The notes beneath the pieces are model-generated. The model was not told the DNA's origin. It did not search any database and saw nothing but the letters and a program-made list of their open reading frames with translations. From Ectopseudomonas guguanensis (lineage in GTDB: Bacteria > Pseudomonadota > Gammaproteobacteria > Pseudomonadales > Pseudomonadaceae), in NCBI RefSeq assembly GCF_900104265.1, contig NZ_FNJJ01000007.1, forward strand, positions 227,443 to 291,442: DNA of 64,000 nt. Direction: 5' to 3'. A program made the translations under genes and the position numbers. This document shows positions 53,397-63,482 of the stretch, in pieces. Every line of letters begins with the position of its first letter. Positions within the stretch are counted from its first letter, which is position 1.

Positions 53397-54149
53397 ATGC
53401 GTGATTACAAGTGGCTGCACGAGTTCTGCCTCAACCGCTTCGGCTCGGCCAAGGTGCTGGAGGCCATGCTGCCGCAGCCGCGCAGCGATGCCGAGCTGCG
53501 TGCGCTCTCCGATGACCGCTACCTGTCGCTGATCAGCCTGCGCATCTTCCGCGCCGGGCTCAAGCACAGTCTGGTGGATGCCAAGTGGCCGGCGTTCGAG
53601 GAGGTGTTCTTCGGCTTCGACCCGGAAAAGGTGGTGCTGATGGGCGCCGAACGCCTGGAGAACCTGATGCAGGATGCGCGGCTTATCCGCCACCTGGGCA
53701 AGCTCAGAAGCGTGCCGCGCAATGCCCAGTTCATTCTCGACGTGCGGGCGGGGCGTTTGTCGGGCAGTCCCTCTTCCGGCGCTGCGCGCCACCTTCTCCC
53801 AGAGGGAGAAGGCCATCAGACTCGGCCTGCGGCCGATTTTTCTTTTGGCGCCCTGATCGCCGACTGGCCGGTGAGCGACATCGTCGGTCTATGGAAGTAC
53901 CTGGCCAAGCACGGCAATCAGCTCGGCGGGTTGTCGGCACCGCGCTTTCTGCGCATGGTGGGCAAGGACACCTTCGTGCCCACCGACGATATGGTCGCGG
54001 CGCTCAAGGCGCAGGGCGTCATCGACAAGGCGCCCACCAGCCAGAAGGATCTGGCTGCGGTGCAGGCCGCCTTCAACCAGTGGCAGGCCGAGAGCGGGCG
54101 GCCGCTGTGCCAGCTATCGGTGATGCTGGCGCACACGGTCAATCACTGA
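53397..54149 (+). CDS. tag: DNA-3-methyladenine glycosylase I-like protein with in-frame repeat insertion
   Basis: 250 residues starting MRDYKWLHEFCLNRFGSAKVLEAMLPQPR. The flanking parts (LSDDRYLSLISLRIFRAGLKHSLVDAKWPAFEEVFFGFDP, and LIADWPVSDIVGLWKYLAKHGNQLGGLSAPRFLRMVGKDTF), quoted in parts, fit a pseudomonad Tag-like helix-hairpin-helix glycosylase. Between FILDV and FGALIADWP there are about 27 extra residues (RLSGSPSSGAARHLLPEGEG and following), encoded by a palindromic repeat. The frame is kept. Whether the enzyme still works is unknown. Confidence 0.78.
   Translation: MRDYKWLHEFCLNRFGSAKVLEAMLPQPRSDAELRALSDDRYLSLISLRIFRAGLKHSLVDAKWPAFEEVFFGFDPEKVVLMGAERLENLMQDARLIRHLGKLRSVPRNAQFILDVRAGRLSGSPSSGAARHLLPEGEGHQTRPAADFSFGALIADWPVSDIVGLWKYLAKHGNQLGGLSAPRFLRMVGKDTFVPTDDMVAALKAQGVIDKAPTSQKDLAAVQAAFNQWQAESGRPLCQLSVMLAHTVNH
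53751..53842. repeat. REP-like palindromic repeat inserted in frame in the tag-like gene
   Basis: The core CCTTCTCCC-aga-GGGAGAAGG (53792-53812) is a perfect 9-bp stem of the CCCTCTCCC..GGGAGAGGG repeat type also seen at 58726-58749. The segment adds about 27 codons to the gene. The outer limits are approximate, set by loss of similarity to the family as I remember it. Confidence 0.65.
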
Positions 54150-54390
54150 GGGCGTCGTTCAGGGCGTCCAGCCATTCCCTGGGCACGTCACGCTTCATCG
54201 CCAGTTGGCACTGCTGGCTGTCCGGGTCGAACACGATCACCGCCTCGCCCTTGTCCAGGGCGCGGCGTACCCGTTGCACGCGGGTTTCCAGCGGGGTCTC
54301 GTCGCCGTTGTCGGTGCCGTCGCGGGTGACGAAATCTTCGATCAGGGCGGTGAGGGTGTCGGCTTGCAGCAGGTGAGCGGGGATCAGCAC
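54139..54390 (-). CDS. yheU: YheU family (UPF0270) protein
   Basis: 83 residues from GTG 54390 (LIPAHLLQADTLTALIEDFVTRDGTDNGDET follows the start residue). The start was chosen because family members begin with MLIP; GGAG lies 10 bases upstream. IEDFVTRDGTDNGDETPLE and VIVFDPDSQQCQL are the family signatures. Function is unknown. The 3' ends of this gene and the convergent tag-like gene overlap by 11 bp. Confidence 0.88.
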   Translation of the reverse strand: MLIPAHLLQADTLTALIEDFVTRDGTDNGDETPLETRVQRVRRALDKGEAVIVFDPDSQQCQLAMKRDVPREWLDALNDALSD

Positions 54391-54454
54391 GGCGAATGGA
54401 CTCCGGTTGTTGGCGCCCATGATAGAGCCAGAGGGCACCACGCTGCGAGCGGGC

Positions 54455-57205
<2,751 letters not shown>

Positions 57206-57435
57206 CCGTGAACCTCAGAAGGGGTCTGCAAACTGCTGCGTGTGGCCATCGGACGTGAAACCAGCCGGAAGATGTGCAATTGCCGCCGAACATTGCGTCT
57301 TCTCCAGCGATACCGCCTGCCTGACCTCCCTCGCTGCCTCGCCGACTCCCTCTTAGTGGGCCATGCAGCATGGCCGTCAGTCGTTCTTCAAACGTCGCGG
57401 GGCGACGTCCCTAGGGTGGCCGGCCGGAGGCAGGC
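57206..57435. other. Intergenic region upstream of the hybrid kinase
   Basis: About 230 bp without a credible gene. It contains the kinase promoter region; no specific operator was recognised. Confidence 0.5.
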
Positions 57436-57462
57436 CAGAAAAAGGGGAGCTGCTGCTCCCCT
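57436..57462 (-). terminator. Intrinsic terminator of the NAGGN operon (after the M42 peptidase)
   Basis: On the minus strand AGGGGAGC-agca-GCTCCCCT is followed by TTTTCT, about 40 bp past the peptidase stop codon. Confidence 0.85.
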
Positions 57463-57501
57463 GTGGTTCGTTGGTCACTTTGCCCTTATGCGCCGAAGCC
57501 T

Positions 57502-58701
57502 TCAAGGGTCGCGATCATGTTGCCCGACCAGGCTGTCCACAGGTGGGACGCGGGTATCGCTTTCCATCTGCGCATCGTGCTCCAGCTGATGGCTGAAGCG
57601 TTCCAGCGAACCCTGCGCCGGCTGTGCGTCGCTGGCGAATACCGGCGGGCTCATCATGTAGGCGGTAAGCAGGCGACTGAGGGCCTTGAGGCTGTCGATG
57701 TGGGTGCGCTCGTAGCCGTGGGTGGCGTCGCAGCCGAAGGCCAGCAGTGCCGTACGGATATCGTGGCCGGCGGTGACGGCCGACTGCGCATCGCTGTGGT
57801 AATAGCGGAACAGGTCGCGGCGCACCGGTATTTCCTGCTCGGCGGCCAGGCGCAGCAACTGGCGTGACAGGTGATAGTCGTAAGGCCCGCCGGAGTCCTG
57901 CATGGCCACGCTCACGGCATGTTCGCTGGATTGCTGGCCCGGTGCGACCGGTGCGATGTCGATGCCGACGAACTCGCTGACATCCCAGGGCAGGGCAGCG
58001 GCAGCGCCGGAGCCGACTTCCTCGGTGATGGTAAACAGTGGGTGACAGTCGATCATCGGTTGCAGGCCCTGATCGCGAATCGCCTTGAGTGACGCCAGCA
58101 GCGCGGCGGCGCCCGCCTTGTCATCGAGGTGGCGGGCGCTGATATGACCGCTTTCGGAAAACTCCGGCAGCGGATCGAAGGCGACGAAATCACCCACGCA
58201 AACGCCGAGTGAATCGCAATCAGCACGGGTGGCACAGTAGGCGTCCAGGCGCAGCTCGACGTGATCCCAGCTGATCGGCATGGTGTCGACAGCGGTGTTG
58301 AAGGCGTGCCCCGAGGCCATCAGCGGTAGCACGCTGCCGCGAATCACGCCGTTGTCGGTGAACAGGCTGACGCGGCTGCCTTCGGCGAAACGACTCGACC
58401 AGCAGCCCACCGGCGCCAGGCCGAGACGGCCGTTGTCCTTGATCTCGCGGACGATGGCGCCAATGGTGTCGAGGTGCACGGAGACGGCACGGTCGAAACG
58501 TTCGTACTCGCTCTGACGCCCGCGCAGGGTGGCGCGGATGGTGCCGCGGCGGGTCAGCTCGAAGGGGATTTCCAGCTCTTCGAGGCGTTCGGCAACGTAG
58601 CGCACGATGGTGTCGGTGAAACCGGTAGGGCTGGGGATGGCGAGCATCTCCAGCAGCACCTTCTGCATGTAGTCCAGATCGGGTTCGGGTAACTGTTGCA
58701 T
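57502..58701 (-). CDS. M42-family metallopeptidase of the NAGGN osmoprotectant system
   Basis: 399 residues starting MQQLPEPDLDYMQKVLLEMLAIPSPTGFTD. M42/M20 metal ligands are seen in VSVHLDTIGAIV, ARHLDDKAGAAALL, FTITEEVGSGAAAAL and YYHSDAQSAV. It lies directly downstream of ngg and asnO. In this cluster the peptidase is a constant partner and may degrade N-acetylglutaminylglutamine amide or related peptides when osmotic stress ends; that role is inference. Confidence 0.92.
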   Translation of the reverse strand: MQQLPEPDLDYMQKVLLEMLAIPSPTGFTDTIVRYVAERLEELEIPFELTRRGTIRATLRGRQSEYERFDRAVSVHLDTIGAIVREIKDNGRLGLAPVGCWSSRFAEGSRVSLFTDNGVIRGSVLPLMASGHAFNTAVDTMPISWDHVELRLDAYCATRADCDSLGVCVGDFVAFDPLPEFSESGHISARHLDDKAGAAALLASLKAIRDQGLQPMIDCHPLFTITEEVGSGAAAALPWDVSEFVGIDIAPVAPGQQSSEHAVSVAMQDSGGPYDYHLSRQLLRLAAEQEIPVRRDLFRYYHSDAQSAVTAGHDIRTALLAFGCDATHGYERTHIDSLKALSRLLTAYMMSPPVFASDAQPAQGSLERFSHQLEHDAQMESDTRVPPVDSLVGQHDRDP

Positions 58702-58725
58702 GTAGGCTCCTCGCGTTCGGATTGC

Positions 58726-58749
58726 CCCTCTCCCGAGTGCGGGAGAGGG
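58726..58749. repeat. CCCTCTCCC..GGGAGAGGG palindrome between ngg and the M42 gene
   Basis: A 9-bp perfect stem with loop GAGTGC lies in the 63-bp intercistronic gap. It is of the same type as the repeat inside the tag-like gene and may modulate expression of the last gene. Confidence 0.8.
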
Positions 58750-58764
58750 CCGGGGGAGAGGTTT

Positions 58765-60504
58765 TCAGCTTGTTGCCTGGCTCAGCGGGAACAGCAGGTC
58801 GACGAAGCGCTCGGCGGTCGGCTGCGGTTCGTGGTTGGCCAGGCCGGCACGTTCGTTGGCCTCGATGAACACGTAATCGGGCTGGTCGGCGGCAGGCACC
58901 AGCAGGTCGAGGCCGACCACCGGGATTTCCAGGGCGCGGGCAGCCTTGATGGCGGCGTCGCGCAGGGTCGGATGGAGGATCGCGGTGACGTCCTCCAGGG
59001 TCCCGCCGGTATGCAGGTTGGCGGTCTTGCGCACCGCCAGGCGCTGGCCGGCCGGCAGCACGCTGTCGTAATCGAGGCCGGCGCCGTGCAGGGTGCGCAG
59101 GGTTTCGGCGTCCTTGGGGATGCGGCTTTCGCCACCGGTGGCAGCCTGGCGACGGCGGCTCTGGGCGTCGATCAGCTCGCCGATGCTGTGCCGGCCATCG
59201 CCAATGATCTCGGCCGGACGGCGGATCGCCGCCGCCACCACCTCGTAGCCGATCACCAGGATGCGCAGGTCGTGGCCTTGGTGATAGCTCTCCAGCAATA
59301 CGCGCTGGTCGAATACGCGGGCCCGCTCGATGGCCTCCTGTACTTCGCCTGGCGTGCGCAGGTCGACCGCCACGCCCTGGCCCTGTTCGCCGTCCACCGG
59401 CTTGACCACCAACGAGCCGTGCTCGGCGAGGAAGGTGGCATTGTCCTCGGCGCTGCCGGCCAGGCGCTGCGCCGGTACGCTGAGGCCGGCGCGTGACAGG
59501 GCGCGGTGGGTCAGGCGCTTGTCCTGGCACAGGGTCATGCTCACCGCGCTGGTCAGGTCGCACAGCGACTCGCGGCAGCGAATGCGGCGGCCGCCATGGC
59601 TGAGGGTGAACAGCCCGGCCTCGGCGTCGTCCACCTGCACCTCGATGCCGCGGCGCAGCGCCTCGTCGACGATGATGCGCGCGTAGGGGTTGAGTTCGGC
59701 CTGCGGGCCGGGGCCGAGGAACAGGGTCTGGTTGATGCCATTCTTGCGCTTGAGGCTGAAGGTCTGCAGCTCGCGAAAGCCGAGCTTGGCGTAGAGCTTC
59801 TTGGCCTGGCGGTTGTCGTGCAGCACCGACAGGTCGAGGTAGCTCAGGCCGCGGCTCATGCAATGTTCGATCAGGTGACGCACCAGCGCCTCGCCGACAC
59901 CCGGGCGGCTGCACTGCGGCGCCACCGCCAGGCACCAGAGGCTGCTGCCGTTTTCCGGATCGCGGAAGGCGCGCTGGTGGTTCAGGCCCATGACGCTGCC
60001 GATCACCGCGCCGCTGTCCTCGTCCTCGGCCAGCCAGTAGGTGGGGCCACCTTCGTTGTAGGGGGTGAGCTTGGTCGGATCGATCGGCAGCATGTTGCGG
60101 GTCTGGTACAGGCAGTTGATGGCCTGCCAGTCGGCATCGTTCTGCGCGCGGCGGATATGGAAACCACGGAAGATGCGGCGCGCGGGGCGGTAGTCGCTGA
60201 ACCACAGGCGCAGGGTGTCGGAGGGGTCGAGAAACAGCTGCTGCGGCGCATGCGCCAGCACCTGATGCGGGGCGGCCACGTACAGCGCGATATCGCGCTC
60301 GCCGGGCTGCTCGGCAAGCAGGGCTTCGGCCAGCGTCGTGGCATCGGGATAGGTGTGGCCGATCAGCAGGCGGCCCCAGCCGCAATGAATGGCCTGCGGC
60401 TGGCTCGGCTGGCTGGCATGATCCTCGGCCAGGCGCGCCTGCAGACGTTCGTAGGAGGGCGCCTGGCCGCGCAGCAGGCGTTGGTTGTAGGCAGTGGAGC
60501 GCAT
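58765..60504 (-). CDS. ngg: N-acetylglutaminylglutamine synthetase (GNAT plus ATP-grasp)
   Basis: 579 residues starting MRSTAYNQRLLRGQAPSYERLQARLAEDH. A GNAT acetyltransferase domain is at about 115-260 (SSLWCLAVAPQCSRPGVGEALVRHLIEHCMSRGLSYLDLSV, in part). A C-terminal ATP-grasp domain at about 300-575 has VVKPVDGEQGQGVAVDL and YVFIEANERAGLANHEPQP. It builds the dipeptide precursor of NAGGN, a compatible solute made under osmotic stress. It lies between asnO and the peptidase gene. Confidence 0.94.
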   Translation of the reverse strand: MRSTAYNQRLLRGQAPSYERLQARLAEDHASQPSQPQAIHCGWGRLLIGHTYPDATTLAEALLAEQPGERDIALYVAAPHQVLAHAPQQLFLDPSDTLRLWFSDYRPARRIFRGFHIRRAQNDADWQAINCLYQTRNMLPIDPTKLTPYNEGGPTYWLAEDEDSGAVIGSVMGLNHQRAFRDPENGSSLWCLAVAPQCSRPGVGEALVRHLIEHCMSRGLSYLDLSVLHDNRQAKKLYAKLGFRELQTFSLKRKNGINQTLFLGPGPQAELNPYARIIVDEALRRGIEVQVDDAEAGLFTLSHGGRRIRCRESLCDLTSAVSMTLCQDKRLTHRALSRAGLSVPAQRLAGSAEDNATFLAEHGSLVVKPVDGEQGQGVAVDLRTPGEVQEAIERARVFDQRVLLESYHQGHDLRILVIGYEVVAAAIRRPAEIIGDGRHSIGELIDAQSRRRQAATGGESRIPKDAETLRTLHGAGLDYDSVLPAGQRLAVRKTANLHTGGTLEDVTAILHPTLRDAAIKAARALEIPVVGLDLLVPAADQPDYVFIEANERAGLANHEPQPTAERFVDLLFPLSQATS

Positions 60505-60562
60505 GAGTTGTCCTTGATCTCTACCTCCGGTCTGGGCCGGATCGAGTGTGGTGTCGTGACCA

Positions 60563-60621
60563 CCCCGGATTCATCCGGGCTACGACCATTGATCCTGTAG
60601 GGGCGGCGCTAGGTCCGCCCC
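60563..60621. repeat. Pair of small palindromes between asnO and ngg
   Basis: CCCGGAT-tc-ATCCGGG (60564-60579, related to the 14478 repeat) is followed by GGGGCGG-cgctaggt-CCGCCCC (60600-60621). Both lie in the 126-bp gap of the operon and could attenuate or protect mRNA. Confidence 0.75.
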
Positions 60622-60630
60622 CGTTTGGTT

Positions 60631-62400
60631 TTACAGACCCTGCTCGCTCAGCCACAGGTTGAGCGCCGCGAGCTGCCACAGCTTGGAGCCGCGCAGGGGC
60701 GTGAGCTGGCTCTGCGGGTTGGTCAGCAACTGGTCGAGCATCTTCGGATTGAACAGGCCGCGATCCTGGCTGGGGTCGAGCAGCAGGTCGCGCACCCAGC
60801 CGAGCGTGGCGCCTTCCAGGTGCTTGAGGCCGGGAACCGGGAAGTATCCCTTGGGCCGGTCGATCACCTCGCTGGGGATGACCTTGCGCGCCGCTTCCTT
60901 GAGCACGTACTTGCCGCCTTCGGGCAGCTTGAAGCGCGCCGGAATGCGCGCCGACAGCTCGGCAACGCGGTAGTCGAGGAACGGCGTGCGCGCCTCCAGG
61001 CCCCAGGCCATGGTCATGTTGTCCACGCGCTTGACCGGGTCGTCCACCAGCATCACCGTGCTGTCCAGGCGCAGCGCCTTGTCCACTGCCGCCTCGGCAC
61101 CGGGCATGGCGAAGTGCTCGCGGACGAACTCGCCGGCCATGTCGCCGGTCAGCCAGGCGGGACGCACGCAGGCGGCGTACTCGTCGTGCTCGCGGTCGAA
61201 GAAGGCCGCGCGGTAGGCAGCGAAGGCATCCTTGGCGCCGTCGACCTGCGGGTACCAGTGGTAGCCGGCGAACAGCTCGTCGGCGCCCTGGCCGCTCTGC
61301 ACCACCTTGCAGTGCTTGGCCACTTCCCGCGAGAGCAGATAGAAGGCGATGCAGTCGTGGCTGACCATCGGCTCGCTCATGGCACGGAAGGCCTGCGGCA
61401 GTTGCTCGAGAATCTCGTGCTCGCCGATGCGCAACTGGTGGTGGCGGGTGGCGAAACGCTGGGCGATCAGGTCCGAATACTGGAACTCGTCGCCACGCTC
61501 GCCACCGGCATCCTGGAAGCCGATGGAGAAGGTCAAGAGGTTCTCCACGCCGGCTTCGCGCAGCAGGCCGACCAGCATGCTCGAATCGACACCGCCGGAG
61601 AGCAGCACGCCGACATCCACGGCGGCGCGCTGACGAATCTCCACCGCTTCGCGCATGGTTTCCAGCGTGCGGTCGCGCCATTCTTCCAAGCCGTAGTTCA
61701 CTTCCTCGCCCTGTGGGCCGAACTGCAGTGTCCACCAGGTCTGTTGCTCGACCTCGCCTTGCGCGTCGATGCGCATCCAGGTGGCCGGTGGCAGCTTCTC
61801 GACACCTGCGAGGATGGTGCGCGGCGCCGGCACCACGGCATGGAAATTCAGGTAGTGGTTGAGCGCGATCGGATCGAGCGTTCCGGCGATGTCACCGCCC
61901 TGCAGCAGGGCCGGCAGCGAGGAGGCGAAGCGCAGGCGCTCGTCGGTGCGCGACAGGTACAGCGGCTTGACGCCGAGACGGTCGCGGGCGATGAACAGGC
62001 TTTGCTTGTCTCGCTCCCAGACGGCGAAGGCGAACATGCCGTTGAGCTTGGGCAGCAGGGCGTCGCCCCAGGCGTGATAACCCTTGAGCAGCACTTCGGT
62101 ATCACCGCCGGAGAAGAAGCGATAACCCAGCGCTTCCAGTTCGCTGCGTAGCTCCGGGTAGTTGTAGATGGCGCCGTTGAACACCATCGACAGGCCGAGG
62201 TCACTGTCGATCATCGGCTGGCCCGAGGCTTCGGCGAGATCCATGATCTTCAGGCGGCGGTGGCCCAGGGCGATGGGGCCCTGACTGTGAAAGCCGTGGG
62301 CGTCGGGGCCGCGAGGGGCCAGGTGGTGGGTGATGCGCTCGACTGCCGCCAGGTCCGCGGGGCGTCGATCAAAACGTAGTTCTCCAGCTATTCCGCACAT
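60631..62400 (-). CDS. asnO: N-acetylglutaminylglutamine amidotransferase (asparagine synthase-like)
   Basis: 589 residues starting MCGIAGELRFDRRPADLAAVERITHHLAPRGPDAHG. Cys 2 is the glutaminase nucleophile. The synthetase half has the PP-loop VGVLLSGGVDSSMLVGLL and SGQGADELFAGYHWY. In this family the enzyme amidates N-acetylglutaminylglutamine to give NAGGN. It is the first gene of the asnO-ngg-peptidase operon and is divergent from a MarR gene, which probably regulates it. Confidence 0.95.
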   Translation of the reverse strand: MCGIAGELRFDRRPADLAAVERITHHLAPRGPDAHGFHSQGPIALGHRRLKIMDLAEASGQPMIDSDLGLSMVFNGAIYNYPELRSELEALGYRFFSGGDTEVLLKGYHAWGDALLPKLNGMFAFAVWERDKQSLFIARDRLGVKPLYLSRTDERLRFASSLPALLQGGDIAGTLDPIALNHYLNFHAVVPAPRTILAGVEKLPPATWMRIDAQGEVEQQTWWTLQFGPQGEEVNYGLEEWRDRTLETMREAVEIRQRAAVDVGVLLSGGVDSSMLVGLLREAGVENLLTFSIGFQDAGGERGDEFQYSDLIAQRFATRHHQLRIGEHEILEQLPQAFRAMSEPMVSHDCIAFYLLSREVAKHCKVVQSGQGADELFAGYHWYPQVDGAKDAFAAYRAAFFDREHDEYAACVRPAWLTGDMAGEFVREHFAMPGAEAAVDKALRLDSTVMLVDDPVKRVDNMTMAWGLEARTPFLDYRVAELSARIPARFKLPEGGKYVLKEAARKVIPSEVIDRPKGYFPVPGLKHLEGATLGWVRDLLLDPSQDRGLFNPKMLDQLLTNPQSQLTPLRGSKLWQLAALNLWLSEQGL

Positions 62401-62509
62401 AGTTCCTTACCGGTGTTGCCGTTGGGGAGTGGCTCGTGGTCGAGCCGTTTTACACCAAAACAAGAAAATGCTTTCATGTCAAAGCTTTGGTTGTTATGAA
62501 TTGGTGTTT

Positions 62510-62983
62510 ATGAGCGCTAAAAAAGTTCCTGCTGAAATTGATTTGTCATCTGTCATGGCCTTTGAAATGCCACTATTCCAGGCGCTGCGGCGCCTGCAGC
62601 AGGCGGGCGAGGTGCATGCCAAGCGCCTGGCGCGTTTTGGTGGACTGATGCCCATGCAGTTGATGGTTCTGCAGGTGCTGGCCAGCGAGACGCGCATGAC
62701 TGCCAGCGTGCTCAGCAGTCGCGTCAGCCTGACGGCGGCGACGCTCTCCGGCCTGCTCGATCGCCTCGAGGAGCGCGGCCTGCTGCAGCGCCAGCGCGAC
62801 GATCGCGATCGCCGCCGGCAATGGCTGTTGATCAGCGATGCCGGGCGCGACCTGATCCAGCAGGCGCCCTCGCTGATGCCGCCGGAATTCAACCAGCGTT
62901 TCGCGGCCCTGGCCGACTGGGAGCGCCACAGCCTGACGGCGGCCTTGTTGAGAGCTGCCGAGCTGTGCGGCGAGATGGATTGA
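62510..62983 (+). CDS. MarR-family transcriptional regulator beside the NAGGN operon
   Basis: 157 residues from ATG 62510 (MSAKKVPAEIDLSSVMAFEMPLFQALRRLQQAGEV). The winged helix-turn-helix is MTASVLSSRVSLTAATLSGLLDRLEERGLLQRQRDDRDRRRQWLLISDAG, in part with the DxRxR wing. The 109-bp AT-rich region to asnO must hold both promoters. No strong ribosome binding site is seen; an upstream open extension without family support was rejected. Confidence 0.88.
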   Translation: MSAKKVPAEIDLSSVMAFEMPLFQALRRLQQAGEVHAKRLARFGGLMPMQLMVLQVLASETRMTASVLSSRVSLTAATLSGLLDRLEERGLLQRQRDDRDRRRQWLLISDAGRDLIQQAPSLMPPEFNQRFAALADWERHSLTAALLRAAELCGEMD

Positions 62984-63071
62984 AGCGGCGTGCTTTTTTC
63001 AGAAAAAATTCAAGCAGGGTGTTGACTTAGCTTCGCCACCTGCATAAAGTGCGCGCCTCGCTAAGGCACAT

Positions 63072-63147
63072 GGGTGGTTAGCTCAGCCGGGAGAGCATCT
63101 GCCTTACAAGCAGAGGGTCGGCGGTTCGATCCCGTCACCACCCACCA
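63072..63147 (+). tRNA. tRNA-Val (anticodon TAC)
   Basis: 76 nt. The acceptor stem GGGTGGT pairs with ACCACCC, then A and encoded CCA. The D-loop reads AGCTCAGCCGGGAGAGC, the anticodon arm CTGCCTTACAAGCAG and the T-arm GGCGGTTCGATCCCGTC. Confidence 0.97.
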
Positions 63148-63178
63148 TAGCGAATTCGGACGCAAGTCCGGCCGACGC

Positions 63179-63255
63179 GCAGCGGTAGTTCAGTCGGTTA
63201 GAATACCGGCCTGTCACGCCGGGGGTCGCGGGTTCGAGTCCCGTCCGCTGCGCCA
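63179..63255 (+). tRNA. tRNA-Asp (anticodon GTC), copy 1
   Basis: 77 nt. The acceptor GCAGCGG pairs with CCGCTGC, then G and encoded CCA. The anticodon arm is CCGGCCTGTCACGCCGG and the T-arm CGCGGGTTCGAGTCCCGTC. Confidence 0.97.
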
Positions 63256-63363
63256 CTATTTGCCAGATCGATATCGGTTCGGTCTGAGATGGCAAAGCCC
63301 GCCAGGGCGCCATCGGACGCTACAGAGTTTCAAGAGTTCTTTGGACGCAAGTCCAGCCGACAC

Positions 63364-63440
63364 GCAGCGGTAGTTCAGTCGGTTAGAATACCGGCCTGTC
63401 ACGCCGGGGGTCGCGGGTTCGAGTCCCGTCCGCTGCGCCA
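63364..63440 (+). tRNA. tRNA-Asp (anticodon GTC), copy 2
   Basis: It is identical in sequence to copy 1. The 20 bp or so before both genes (GGACGCAAGTCC-x-GCCGAC) are also nearly identical, so the unit of about 185 bp appears tandemly duplicated. Confidence 0.97.
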
Positions 63441-63446
63441 TATACG

Positions 63447-63479
63447 AAACCCGCTGATCGCAAGATCAGCGGGTTTTTT
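63447..63479 (+). terminator. Intrinsic terminator of the tRNA operon
   Basis: AACCCGCTGATC-gcaa-GATCAGCGGGTT is followed by TTTTTT. The fold-back element copy 2 begins 4 bp after its T-tract. Confidence 0.92.
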
Positions 63480-63482
63480 ATT

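Noticed and set aside
58220..60385. 721-codon minus-strand frame out of register with ngg and the M42 gene
   Set aside because: Arg/Pro/Ala-rich off-frame translation of real genes on the same strand.
63074..63441. Plus- and minus-strand ORFs across the tRNA genes
   Set aside because: Typical spurious tRNA translations; the tRNA cloverleaves explain the sequence.
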